A stretch of 25,590 nucleotides of DNA from DASZMX01 sp035551475. Its GTDB lineage: Bacteria > Verrucomicrobiota > Verrucomicrobiia > Limisphaerales > Palsa-1400. A program made the position numbers and the translations under genes. Shown piece by piece: positions 1-7,606 of the stretch (positions within the stretch are counted from its first letter, which is position 1; each line of letters starts with the position of its first letter). The stretch covers positions 1 through 25,590 of the forward strand of contig DASZMX010000094.1 in assembly GCA_035551475.1 (NCBI GenBank), given 5' to 3'. A model generated the notes under the pieces. It did no database searches and was not told the DNA's origin. It was given only the letters and a program-made list of their open reading frames with translations.

Positions 1-704
1 GCCAGGCAGCTTTGGAAGGCGCCCATGCCCAACCTCGCCACGCCGGGCGCCACGGTCACGTTGGTCAGATAGGAACTGACGATGAAGGCATAATCATCCA
101 CGTTCGTCACCGTGCCTGGAATCATGACGCTTTCGATCCTCCCCTCGCCGAACGCTTCTTTGCCAATGGTCGAGACAAATGAAGGGACGGCGTAGGCCCC
201 GCTCCAGCCCCCGGGAAACTGCACGAGGGTAGCCATGCTTTTGTCAAATAGAATACCCTCCAAGGAGGAAAAAGAGGCGTTGGCTGGAGCGACGGAAATA
301 TTGGTGAGCGCCAGGCAGTTCCAAAAAATCCCCTCGCCGATGTTGGTCACGCTGGCGGGAATAAAGACGTTGGTCAGCAAGGTTGAGCCAAAAGCGTTGG
401 CGCCGAGCGAACCCACGCCGTTGCTGAGCGTGATGCTTCTGAGATCGAAGGATTCGTAAAAAGCGCTGTCGTCGATGACAGCCACCCTGCCGGGAATGGT
501 GACATTCGTGAAACCTTCGCCGCTGAAGACCATCGAGCCAATTTCCGTGACGGGCAAGCCGTCGATCGTGGCGGGGACATGCACGTCACCGCCCCCGGCA
601 TACGCGGTGATCGTAACACCCGTGGCATTGGTGGCGTACGAGAATTGCGCCGAGGCTGAAATCGCCAGGAGCAGGCATCCGGCCAGGCCGAGGAGGGTCT
701 TCAT
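1..704 (-). CDS. Exported BspA-like leucine-rich-repeat protein (C-terminus beyond window)
   Basis: The reading frame is open from the ATG at 704 to the window edge, giving 234 residues of a longer protein. The N-terminus (MKTLLGLAGCLLLAISASAQ) is a signal peptide with likely cleavage at ASA|Q. The rest is a run of repeats of about 22-23 residues, such as 'LTNVTVAPGVARLGMGAF', 'VTNIGEGIFWNCLALTNI' and 'SLGANAFGSTLLTNVFIP'. This is the BspA/LRR_5 pattern, in which isoleucine/valine strands alternate with A-F turns. Family members are secreted or surface proteins thought to bind other proteins or matrix; no enzymatic motif is visible. Upstream an AAAGGA lies about 13 nt before the ATG. It diverges from the Nudix gene. 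The family call is firm; the target and role are unknown. Confidence 0.85.
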   Translation of the reverse strand, partial: MKTLLGLAGCLLLAISASAQFSYATNATGVTITAYAGGGDVHVPATIDGLPVTEIGSMVFSGEGFTNVTIPGRVAVIDDSAFYESFDLRSITLSNGVGSLGANAFGSTLLTNVFIPASVTNIGEGIFWNCLALTNISVAPANASFSSLEGILFDKSMATLVQFPGGWSGAYAVPSFVSTIGKEAFGEGRIESVMIPGTVTNVDDYAFIVSSYLTNVTVAPGVARLGMGAFQSCL

Positions 705-736
705 ATGGGCCAATGGTTTCCTTTAACTGAGCTGCC

Positions 737-764
737 ACCATAGCGCCGCCGGCGGAACGCGCAA
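737..764 (-). promoter_or_regulatory. Candidate sigma70-type promoter for the LRR gene
   Basis: On the minus strand a -35-like TTGCGC (759-764) is followed after 16 nt by a -10-like TATGGT (737-742). This lies about 32 nt upstream of the LRR start, with an AAAGGA ribosome site between. It is a moderate match, read by eye only. Confidence 0.35.
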
Positions 765-829
765 GCCCCCGCGCGCGTGAATTTTAAGTTTCATTTGGGC
801 CGGGGCCCGCCGCACAGTGGGGAGGATTT

Positions 830-1351
830 ATGGCGGAAGAAATCTTTGACGTAGTCAACGAACAGGACGAGGTGATCGGCCAAATGCCGCGCAGCCAGGT
901 GCATCGCGAAGGACACAAGCACCGCGCCGTGCATGTGCTGGTGTTCAACCGGCGCGGCGACCTCTTTTTGCAAAAGCGCTCCATGACGAAGGACACTTTT
1001 CCCGGGCGTTGGGATTCCTCCGCCTCCGGCCATCTGGATAGCGGGGAGGACTATGACCAATGCGCCGTGCGGGAGATTTTCGAGGAAATAGGCTTGACGC
1101 TATCGGCGGCCCCGGCGCGTTTGTTTCGCATCCTTGCCTGCGAGGAGACGGGGCAGGAATTTGTGTGGGTGTATCGCGCGGAGTCAGAAGGCCCCTTCAC
1201 GCTGCATCCCGAGGAGATCGAAAAGGGCGGCTGGTTCAGCCCGATGGAAATCGACGCCTGGGTGGCGCGGCGGGAGGATGATTTCGCGCCGGGATTTGTG
1301 AAGATCTGGCGCCGGTGGCGTCACTCCCAGCCGCCGCCGAGCGCCTTGTAA
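830..1351 (+). CDS. Nudix hydrolase (IDI/YfcD-like)
   Basis: A 173-residue protein with a complete Nudix box: G67-x5-E73-x7-R81-E82-I83-x-E85-E86-x-G88-L89 fits GX5EX7REUXEEXGU exactly, so the metal-binding glutamates are intact. The N-terminal stretch 'FDVVNEQDEVIG' and 'HRAVHVLVFNRRGDLFLQKRS' resemble the YfcD/isopentenyl-diphosphate-isomerase-like branch. Enzymes of this superfamily hydrolyse nucleoside-diphosphate-linked compounds; the substrate cannot be read from sequence. It appears cytoplasmic, with no signal peptide. The start is supported by GGGGAGG just upstream (819-825). The last 31 bp overlap, tail to tail, the end of the outer-membrane efflux gene on the other strand. It stands alone between divergent and convergent neighbours, so context gives no substrate hint. 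Confidence 0.9.
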   Translation: MAEEIFDVVNEQDEVIGQMPRSQVHREGHKHRAVHVLVFNRRGDLFLQKRSMTKDTFPGRWDSSASGHLDSGEDYDQCAVREIFEEIGLTLSAAPARLFRILACEETGQEFVWVYRAESEGPFTLHPEEIEKGGWFSPMEIDAWVARREDDFAPGFVKIWRRWRHSQPPPSAL

Positions 1352-2724
1352 AGCGAAACCAAATCCGTGGAAATGCTTTGCCGGCTTTGGGCGAGGGCCG
1401 TTTCGGAAATGTAAAGCGAACGCTGGGCGTCGAGCACGCTGAGAAAATCCGTGGCGCCCTGCGTGTAAAGCTGCATGGAGAGATCGACCGCGCGGCGGTT
1501 TTCCGCGGCGGCCTCGGTGAGCGCCTTGCGATGGTCCCATTCCCGCCCGAAAGCCACGAGGGCGTTCTCCACCTCCTGGAATGCCGTCAAGACTGTTTTG
1601 CGATAGTTGAGCGAAAATTCGTCCCGCAAGGCTTGTTGCAGGTGGACATTGGCCACGATGCTGCCTCCCTGCAAAATCGGCCAGGTCAGCGACGGGCCCA
1701 CTTGCCAGGCGCGCCCCGCCCCGGCGAACCAGGTGCGGAGCAGGTCGTTTTGATAATTGATCGATCCAGTCAACGAAAATTTTGGAAACAGATCAGCCTC
1801 CGCCACGCCGATTTGGGCGGTGGCGGAATGGAGCTGGGCCTCCGCGGCGCGAATGTCCGGACGGCGCCGAGCCAGCTCCGAGGGCAGGCCCACCGGGACT
1901 TCGGGCGGCGTCAGCGGCGCGGCGGCCACGACGCTTAACTCCGGCAACAAATCGGCGGGCCAACGGTTCAGCAGCACACTCAAGGCGTAGATGGATTGCT
2001 GGGCCAGCGTATCGAGTCCGGGAATGGCTGATTCGGTGGTGGCCACTTGCGCGTTGGCATTGGCGACATCCAGGGCGCTGACGAATCCCGCGGCGAGCCG
2101 GCGGCGGGTCAGGTCCGCCGTGCGCCGTTGCGCCTCGAGGTTTTGCTGCGCGATAACCACTTGCTCCTGCGCGCTGCGCAATTGGATGTAATTGAGCGCG
2201 ACTTCCGCCGCCACGCTTACCTGGACGTCATGTATATTTTCTCCCGCCGCCTCGATCAGGGCGTTGGCGGATTCCACGTTGCGCCGTGTGCCGCCAAAAA
2301 TATCCAGCTCCCAAATGGCGTCGAGCCCCGCCAGAAAACCATCATGCGACCTTCCGCTGGCGCCGAAGCCCGCCCGCTCGTAGGAGGCGGACGCCGTCGC
2401 GCTGGGAAACCACGCGGCGGCGGCGATACCGCGCTCGGCGCGGGCCTGGCGCAGCCGGGCCACGGCGATTTGCCAATCGAGATTGGTCACGAGCGCCTGC
2501 CGCACCAGGGACGTGAGCAAAGGATCATGGAAATTTTCCCACCACTGCGCGACCTGGGCGGGGGCGCTGACCGCGGCGGTGGCGGCGTTGGTGGAGAGAT
2601 TGGTCGTCACGCCCGTCCAGGCGCTGGGCGCGTCCGTCTTGGGCGGATGAAAATTCGGGCCGACCGCGCAGCCGCCGAGCAGCGCCAGGGTCAGCGAGGC
2701 CAGTGAAAAAAACGTCGTTCTCAT
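1321..2724 (-). CDS. TolC/NodT-family outer-membrane efflux lipoprotein
   Basis: A 467-residue protein that begins with a lipoprotein signal: MRTTFFSLASLTLALLGGC with lipobox L-G-G-C19, followed by AVGPNFHPP, the usual N-terminus of NodT/OprM-type factors. Two outer-membrane efflux (OEP) repeats follow, with typical pieces such as 'ELARRRPDIRAAEAQLHSATAQIGVAEADLFPKF' (two parts of one segment) and the near-terminal 'DFLSVLDAQRSLYISE'. It should form the outer-membrane channel of the exporter encoded upstream. I chose the ATG at 2724 over a longer in-frame start at 2856: it makes a 4-bp ATGA overlap with the permease stop and gives a proper lipobox. It is the last gene of the five-gene operon and overlaps the Nudix gene end. 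Confidence 0.93.
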   Translation of the reverse strand: MRTTFFSLASLTLALLGGCAVGPNFHPPKTDAPSAWTGVTTNLSTNAATAAVSAPAQVAQWWENFHDPLLTSLVRQALVTNLDWQIAVARLRQARAERGIAAAAWFPSATASASYERAGFGASGRSHDGFLAGLDAIWELDIFGGTRRNVESANALIEAAGENIHDVQVSVAAEVALNYIQLRSAQEQVVIAQQNLEAQRRTADLTRRRLAAGFVSALDVANANAQVATTESAIPGLDTLAQQSIYALSVLLNRWPADLLPELSVVAAAPLTPPEVPVGLPSELARRRPDIRAAEAQLHSATAQIGVAEADLFPKFSLTGSINYQNDLLRTWFAGAGRAWQVGPSLTWPILQGGSIVANVHLQQALRDEFSLNYRKTVLTAFQEVENALVAFGREWDHRKALTEAAAENRRAVDLSMQLYTQGATDFLSVLDAQRSLYISETALAQSRQSISTDLVSLYKALGGGWE

Positions 2725-4085
2725 TCGTAACGGAGGGCTTCGATGGGGTCGAGACGCGACGCTTTCCAAGCCGGGTAATAGCCGAAGATCACGCCCACCC
2801 CCGCCGAGACCGCGACAGCGGCGATGATGGCGCCAAGCGATGTGGCCGTGGGCCAATGCAGTGTCAAACTAACGATCAACGAGGTGGCGCGTCCGAGCAA
2901 AATCCCCACGCTGCCGCCAATCAGGCAGAGGACGACCGCCTCGGCCAAAAACTGCCGCAGAATATCCGAGGCTTGCGCGCCCACGGCCATGCGCAGGCCA
3001 ATTTCGCGCGTCCGTTCCGTCACGGAAACGAGCATGATGTTCATGATGCCCACGCCGCCGACCACGAGCGAAATCATGGCAACGATGAGCAGAAGCTTGG
3101 TCATTAATTCGCTCGTGGAGCTCATCGTTTTGGTGATTTCGGTGAGGTCGCGAATTATGAAATCTTCCGGGGCGTCGGGCTTGAGGTGATGCCGTTCCCG
3201 GAGCAACGATGTGATTTCATCCATGGCCGGCGCGATCAATTCGGCGGAGCGCGCGGCGACCACGATTTGGTCAATGTTGGCAAACCGGACGGGCGCCGGA
3301 GTGTCGGCCTGCTGCACGGAGGACGGCGTGGAATAAAGGCTGAGCTGCGCGTTCGGATAAACCTGGCTGGGAAGGGAGCTGCTGGCGACGACCGTCGTGC
3401 CTTGATTGGCGGCGGTGGTGGCGCTGCTGCCCGTGACGCGGTATTTGAGCGTCGTCCACGGGGCGATAACAATGTCGTCCTGGTCCTGGCCCATCATATT
3501 GGCGCCTTTGCCCGCCAGCACGCCGACAATTTTAAAGGTGACATTTTGCAGGCGCACTTCGCGGCCCACGGGAGATTCGCCGTTGAACAATTCCCGCACA
3601 ATGGTTTGCCCGACCATGCAAACTTTGCTGGCGTTGCGCACGTCGTGATCCGTGAATGCCACGCCTTCGGACGCCTTCCAATCGCGCACATCCAGGTAGG
3701 AAGGCGTCGTGCCGTTGATGGTGTTCGGCACCCAATTGCGGTTTCCATACACCAACTGCGTGCGGGCGCGCACGATGGGCGCGGCGGCGGCGACGGACGG
3801 ACAATCCGCCACAATCGCCTCGGCGTCGCTGGGGGTGAGCGTCAGAATGCTGCCGGCGCCGAAGCTGACGCCGGCGGCGGCGGCGTTGCCAGGAAAAATC
3901 AGGACGTTGTTGGCGCCCATCGTGGCAATCGTGCGCTGGATGGCCAGCGAGGAGCCGCGCCCAATTTCCATCATCGCGATGACCGCCGCCACGCCGATGA
4001 CAATGCCCAGCGTGGTCAGCGCCGCGCGCATGATGTTGCGGCGCAAAGCGCGCAAGGCGGTGGCCATGATGCGATACGATTTCAT
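2721..4085 (-). CDS. macB: MacB-type ABC transporter permease (stand-alone membrane subunit)
   Basis: A 454-residue protein with MacB topology: a transmembrane helix at about 20-40, a periplasmic core domain at about 43-325, then three helices at about 329-353, 382-400 and 416-436. The FtsX-type coupling segment 'VTERTREIGLRMAVGA' (355-370) and the C-terminal 'AWKASRLDPIEALRYE' are characteristic. MacB permeases are mechanotransmitters: ATP use in the cytoplasm drives export of periplasmic substrate through the adaptor and outer-membrane channel. In E. coli the ATPase is fused to the permease; here it is a separate upstream gene, as in many bacteria. Start and stop codons overlap both neighbours by 4 bp (ATGA), which indicates translational coupling. 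Substrate unknown. Confidence 0.95.
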   Translation of the reverse strand: MKSYRIMATALRALRRNIMRAALTTLGIVIGVAAVIAMMEIGRGSSLAIQRTIATMGANNVLIFPGNAAAAGVSFGAGSILTLTPSDAEAIVADCPSVAAAAPIVRARTQLVYGNRNWVPNTINGTTPSYLDVRDWKASEGVAFTDHDVRNASKVCMVGQTIVRELFNGESPVGREVRLQNVTFKIVGVLAGKGANMMGQDQDDIVIAPWTTLKYRVTGSSATTAANQGTTVVASSSLPSQVYPNAQLSLYSTPSSVQQADTPAPVRFANIDQIVVAARSAELIAPAMDEITSLLRERHHLKPDAPEDFIIRDLTEITKTMSSTSELMTKLLLIVAMISLVVGGVGIMNIMLVSVTERTREIGLRMAVGAQASDILRQFLAEAVVLCLIGGSVGILLGRATSLIVSLTLHWPTATSLGAIIAAVAVSAGVGVIFGYYPAWKASRLDPIEALRYE

Positions 4086-4795
4086 GGCCAGTCCAATTGC
4101 GCGGCGACGGCGGCGTTTTGGTCCTCAATCAAACCGTCGCGGATGCGGATGACCCGTTTGGCGTGATCGGCGACATTCGGATCGTGCGTCACGAGAATCA
4201 CCGTGAGGCCTTCCGTTTCGTTGAGGCGCCGGAACATTTGCAGAATTTCCTCGGTGGTGCGCGAATCCAGATTGCCCGTGGGCTCGTCCGCCAGCAGCAG
4301 GCGCGGCTGGTTCACCAGGGCGCGGGCGATGGCCACGCGCTGTTGTTGTCCGCCGGAAAGTTGCGAGGGATGATGATCCATGCGCTCTTCCAGGCCGACC
4401 AGGCGCAGGAGTTTTTCGGCGCGCGCGCGCATGGCGGTTTCGTGCAGAGCGACGCGCGCGTAATTCAGCGGCATGGTGACATTGTCCAGCGCGCTGGTGC
4501 GCGTGAGCAGGTTGAAATTCTGGAACACAAAACCGATCAAGTCATTGCGCAGCATGGCGCGCTCGTCGGTCGAGGCGCCGGAAATCTCGCGCCCGTCCAG
4601 CCAGTATTCGCCGGAGGTCGGATGATCGAGGCAGCCAAGAATATTCATCAGCGTGCTTTTGCCCGAGCCGCTCGCGCCCATCAGCGCCACCAATTCGCCT
4701 TTCTCGATGGCGAGCGTCACGCCTTTCAAGACTGGCAGATCGACCTCGCCCAAATGGTAGGTCTTGCGAACATCGCGCAAATCCAGCAACGCCAT
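4082..4795 (-). CDS. macB: MacB/LolD-type ABC transporter ATP-binding protein
   Basis: A 237-residue ABC ATPase with every motif intact: Walker A GASGSGKST (40-48), Q-loop glutamine at 92 in 'FVFQNFNLL', signature LSGGQQQR (146-153), Walker B LLLADEP (166-172) and switch histidine H204 in 'VTHD'. 'MNILGCLDHPTSGEYWLDG' is typical of the MacB/LolD/FtsE group. It energises the permease encoded immediately downstream. Its start lies 3 nt after the adaptor stop, and its stop overlaps the permease start by 4 bp. The short C-terminal tail after the H-loop shows that it is not a truncated full-length MacB but a true split subunit. Confidence 0.96.
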   Translation of the reverse strand: MALLDLRDVRKTYHLGEVDLPVLKGVTLAIEKGELVALMGASGSGKSTLMNILGCLDHPTSGEYWLDGREISGASTDERAMLRNDLIGFVFQNFNLLTRTSALDNVTMPLNYARVALHETAMRARAEKLLRLVGLEERMDHHPSQLSGGQQQRVAIARALVNQPRLLLADEPTGNLDSRTTEEILQMFRRLNETEGLTVILVTHDPNVADHAKRVIRIRDGLIEDQNAAVAAQLDWP

Positions 4796-4798
4796 AAG

Positions 4799-6148
4799 CT
4801 ACGGGGCGTTGGTCCGGGTCGTGCTCGCCGGACGGCGGCGGCGGAAGGGGTTCTTGGGCGCGAAAGGATTGCTGTCCGGATCGCTGGCGGCCATGGATTC
4901 CACATGCTGCCCCACGATGACGCGGGCGCTCTCAGGCAAATCGGCGCTCTCAATCTCGCTTTCCGTGCCATCCGTCAAGCCAACGGTGACTTGAATGGGC
5001 TTGGCGAATTCGCCGTCTTCGACCCACACCGTGCCGGTGGTCGTGCCTTTGCGGCCTGCGCCGCCGTGGCTCCGCGCGGTGTTGGTCGCCATCGTCTCGC
5101 GCACCGCGGGGTCGATGACGTCCGGCGGCGGACGCCAGCGCAGCGCGGCGTTCGGGACGAGGCGGACGTTGTGGCGCTCATCGGTGAGAAAACGCGCAGT
5201 GGCGGTCAGGTAAGGCAGGAGGCGCCCGCTGGAATTGTCCGTGTTCACTTCCACCGTATAAGTGACAACGTTTTGGGTCATGGTGGCGTTCAGGCGCACC
5301 TTGCCGACCGTGCCTTGGAATTCGTCGTTGGGAAACGCGTCGCAGGTGAAGGAGACCGGCTGCCCGGGATGAATGCTGCCGATGTCGGCTTCATTCACCG
5401 ACACCCACACCTGCATGCGGGTCAAATCCTTGGCGATGAGAAAGAGGCTGGGCGCATTCAGGCTGGAAACGACCGTCTGGCCGATGTTGACGCGTCTGTC
5501 AATAATAACGCCTTTGACGGGTGAAATAATCGTGCAATAGCCCAGCGTTTGCAATTGCCGGTCGAGCGTCGCCTGCGCCTGCACCGCCGCCGCCTTGGCC
5601 TGCTCGAGGGAGGCTTGGGAAAGGGCGACGTTGGCTTTGGCGATGGCGTCATTGGCCTGGTAGGAATCGTAGGCAGTCGGCGCGAGGGCCTCGGACGGCC
5701 CGAGTTTTTGGGCGCGATTCCAGTCCGCTTCCGCCTGCGCGAGCTTGGCCTTTTGCTGCTCCAGATCGGCTTGCGCCCGGCCGACGCCGGCTTTGTCCTG
5801 ATCCACTTGCGCCTTGGCCAGGGCGACGTCCGCCGCGTAGAGCGAGTCATCGATTTTCGCCAGAACCATCCCCTCGTCCACGATCGAGCCGTAGTCGATG
5901 GCTTTGCCGTTCTTGTCCTTGCCGAAGCTGTCCACGCGCCCGGCCACTTGCGCGCCGACATCGACGGTTTCCTCGGGCTCGACCGTGCCGGTGGCGGCAA
6001 TCGTCAAGACTAAATCGCCCCGGCGGACTTCCGCCTCCCGAAAATCCGCCTGATGCACATGGGCGGCGCGGGAGCGCCAGAGGGCGACGCCGCCGACGCC
6101 GGCGACGACGACGATGATGGAGATGGTTGCGCGAAGGGCTTTCTGCAT
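4799..6148 (-). CDS. macA: MacA-like periplasmic adaptor (HlyD/RND-MFP family)
   Basis: A 449-residue membrane-fusion protein. It has a single N-terminal anchor (about residues 7-24), a lipoyl half-domain with 'GTVEPEETVDVGAQVAGRV', and a long alanine/glutamine-rich coiled-coil hairpin at about 105-190. Then come the second lipoyl half ('GYCTIISPVKGVIIDRRVN'), a beta-barrel ('VWVSVNEADIGSIHPGQPV') and a membrane-proximal domain. The last 25 residues are proline/arginine-rich and look disordered. Such adaptors bridge the MacB permease and the TolC-type channel. I chose the ATG at 6148 rather than an in-frame TTG at 6175, because the TTG would overlap the preceding gene and add polar residues before the anchor. 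No clear ribosome site is seen, and spacing to the upstream lipoprotein gene is 17 nt. Confidence 0.93.
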   Translation of the reverse strand: MQKALRATISIIVVVAGVGGVALWRSRAAHVHQADFREAEVRRGDLVLTIAATGTVEPEETVDVGAQVAGRVDSFGKDKNGKAIDYGSIVDEGMVLAKIDDSLYAADVALAKAQVDQDKAGVGRAQADLEQQKAKLAQAEADWNRAQKLGPSEALAPTAYDSYQANDAIAKANVALSQASLEQAKAAAVQAQATLDRQLQTLGYCTIISPVKGVIIDRRVNIGQTVVSSLNAPSLFLIAKDLTRMQVWVSVNEADIGSIHPGQPVSFTCDAFPNDEFQGTVGKVRLNATMTQNVVTYTVEVNTDNSSGRLLPYLTATARFLTDERHNVRLVPNAALRWRPPPDVIDPAVRETMATNTARSHGGAGRKGTTTGTVWVEDGEFAKPIQVTVGLTDGTESEIESADLPESARVIVGQHVESMAASDPDSNPFAPKNPFRRRRPASTTRTNAP

Positions 6149-6165
6149 ATTAAGAAAGGCCGGGC

Positions 6166-6561
6166 TTAACGCCAATGGCTATGCACCCAGACGGCGCGGC
6201 CGCGGCGATGCTCCCAATGGCCCGGAGCCCAGATCGCGCCGCGATAAGGCGGGAACACCCAGCGGCCCGGAGCCCAAACCCAGGTCACCCCGCTCCAATT
6301 CCAATAACCCGGCGCCCAGACGTAGCCCGGCGCGGGCATGGGAGCATACACTTCCTGCGGCGGCGCGGGCGGCGGCGTTTCGGTCTGCACGGTGGTCCCG
6401 GCCGCCGGTTCCACGTTCACGGGGGGCGGAGGCGCAGGCGTCGGCGCGGGAGCCGACACCACGACGGGGGGCGGCGGCGGGGCGTAAACTCGCTCCCGAA
6501 TCACGCAACCACCCAATAACAACCCGCCCAAAACCATGCCAACGAACTTTCCTTTATTCAT
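6166..6561 (-). CDS. WAPGxW-repeat (YXWGXW/BcpO-like) lipoprotein
   Basis: A 131-residue predicted lipoprotein. The N-terminus has a short signal peptide ending in the lipobox L-G-G-C19. Residues 27-70 are a proline-rich, unstructured stretch. The C-terminal half carries three WAPGxW units (W82-W87, W96-W101, W111-W116) and a final 'VWVHSHWR'. This matches the YXWGXW/WXXGXW repeat family found in cell-envelope lipoproteins, whose function is not established. It is the first gene of the MacAB-TolC-like operon, 17 nt before the adaptor, so an accessory role in the exporter is possible. An AAGG sits directly before the ATG. A TATATT lies 8-13 nt before the start, but I found no good -35 partner. 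Family call good; role unknown. Confidence 0.8.
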   Translation of the reverse strand: MNKGKFVGMVLGGLLLGGCVIRERVYAPPPPPVVVSAPAPTPAPPPPVNVEPAAGTTVQTETPPPAPPQEVYAPMPAPGYVWAPGYWNWSGVTWVWAPGRWVFPPYRGAIWAPGHWEHRRGRAVWVHSHWR

Positions 6562-6735
6562 ACCTTATTAATATAGATGAAACCCAAGGCCGCTTTGTTC
6601 AATCGATCTTCTGAACACGGACCGGGGAAACGGTCAACGTTGTTTAAGGGGCGGACAGTTTTACCCGCGTTCCGGAGCGGCGCAATGCTTTTCCGCCTTG
6701 CGGCGCGGGCGAAGCATGGAAGATTTAAAGCCGCC
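6562..6735. other. Divergent intergenic region with a possible hairpin
   Basis: This 174-bp gap separates the exporter operon from the pseudopilin-like gene and must carry both promoters. An ATGCTT/AAGCAT pair (6685-6690 and 6712-6717) with inner CGCC/GGCG complementarity could form a hairpin close to the plus-strand start. No confident promoter pair was found on either strand. Confidence 0.3.
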
Positions 6736-7542
6736 ATGAAAACGCCGCCTTCACCTCGCCCGCGCGCCCTCGGCTTCACTCTCATTGAGTTGCTCGTGGT
6801 CATCGCGATCATCGCCATACTGGCCTCGCTATTGTTGCCGGCGCTGTCGCTCGCCAAGAGCAAGGCCCGCGCGATGAGTTGCGTGAGCAATATCAAGCAA
6901 ATCATCGTCGCGACGAAAATTTACACGGACGACAACAACGGGTTCGTGGAGCCGTTGTGGCGGCAGGCGGGCGCGTGGGATCCGTGGTCATATGATGCGG
7001 CCACGTATTTGATGGCCGATCCGGCGACGCTTTGGTGGCCGGACGCGTTGCAGCAGGGGAAATATGCGCCGGGCAAGAAATTGTTTAGCTGCCCTTCGCT
7101 CTTGTATCCCGCCACCAACACCGCCGGGGGCTCCGTCAGCGCGGACAACCTCGGCATCGGCGGCAATCACGTGGAATTTTTGACCACGGTGACGGCCGCA
7201 AACCCGTCAGGCACAGCGATCAAGGAAAGCACCGTCCAAACGCCCTCGTCGTTTTTGGTGTTCGCCGACGCCGGCGGCGTGGCCAATCCCACCGAGCTGA
7301 ATCGCGACAAATGGGTGGAGGCTCGCGACACCGGCTGCGCCTATTTCCGGTCGCCGAGCGATCCGCAGTTCACCATGACCTCCTACACCCCGGGCGATGG
7401 GCGCACGATTCCGCGCCATGGCGGACGCCTGAACGCCGGTCACTTCGACGGCCACGTGCTAGCAGTCAAGAATAGTTCCTTGGGCTACGACCTGCCGCGC
7501 ACTGATCCGGGCGCGCAATGGGCGCGGTATCATTCGAATTGA
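6736..7542 (+). CDS. Pseudopilin-like protein with type IV prepilin signal and H-X9-DG motif
   Basis: A 268-residue protein. After a short basic leader (MKTPPSPRPRALG) comes the prepilin-peptidase site G|FTLIELL with glutamate at +5, then a hydrophobic helix to about residue 37. The C-terminal part has 'HGGRLNAGHFDGHV', an exact H-X9-DG motif of the processing-associated family that is greatly expanded in Verrucomicrobiota and Planctomycetota. Two cysteines flank the start of the soluble domain. Such proteins are thought to be exported and assembled or anchored through the type II secretion/type IV pilus machinery, but their function is unknown. I placed the start at the ATG at 6736, since the upstream in-frame extension adds 53 unlikely residues before the leader. 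It is followed 64 bp later by the haem-motif protein on the same strand. Confidence 0.9.
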   Translation: MKTPPSPRPRALGFTLIELLVVIAIIAILASLLLPALSLAKSKARAMSCVSNIKQIIVATKIYTDDNNGFVEPLWRQAGAWDPWSYDAATYLMADPATLWWPDALQQGKYAPGKKLFSCPSLLYPATNTAGGSVSADNLGIGGNHVEFLTTVTAANPSGTAIKESTVQTPSSFLVFADAGGVANPTELNRDKWVEARDTGCAYFRSPSDPQFTMTSYTPGDGRTIPRHGGRLNAGHFDGHVLAVKNSSLGYDLPRTDPGAQWARYHSN

Positions 7543-7550
7543 ACTTTCGT

Positions 7551-7570
7551 CCCAGTCGGGCGGGTTTTTT
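7551..7570 (+). terminator. Weak candidate terminator after the pseudopilin-like gene
   Basis: CCC-AGTC-GGG followed by CGGG and six T residues, 9 nt after the stop codon. The stem is only 3-4 bp, so the T tract carries most of the signal. Confidence 0.25.
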
Positions 7571-7606
7571 CGACCGTGGCTTGAGAACTGCTAAAACGCT
7601 CCGGCT

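Noticed and set aside
2725..2856. N-terminal extension of the outer-membrane efflux protein
   Set aside because: It would lie inside the permease gene and place a lipoprotein signal in the middle of the protein; the ATG at 2724 with ATGA overlap fits better.
3186..5524. Long plus-strand open frames opposite the exporter genes (3186-4166 and 4097-5524)
   Set aside because: They lie exactly antisense to well-supported ABC permease, ATPase and adaptor genes, are rich in Arg/Gly/Ala/His, and show no domain; high GC content keeps antisense frames open.
6577..6735. Upstream extension of the first pseudopilin-like gene
   Set aside because: It adds 53 polar residues before the prepilin leader, which is normally short; the ATG at 6736 is used instead.
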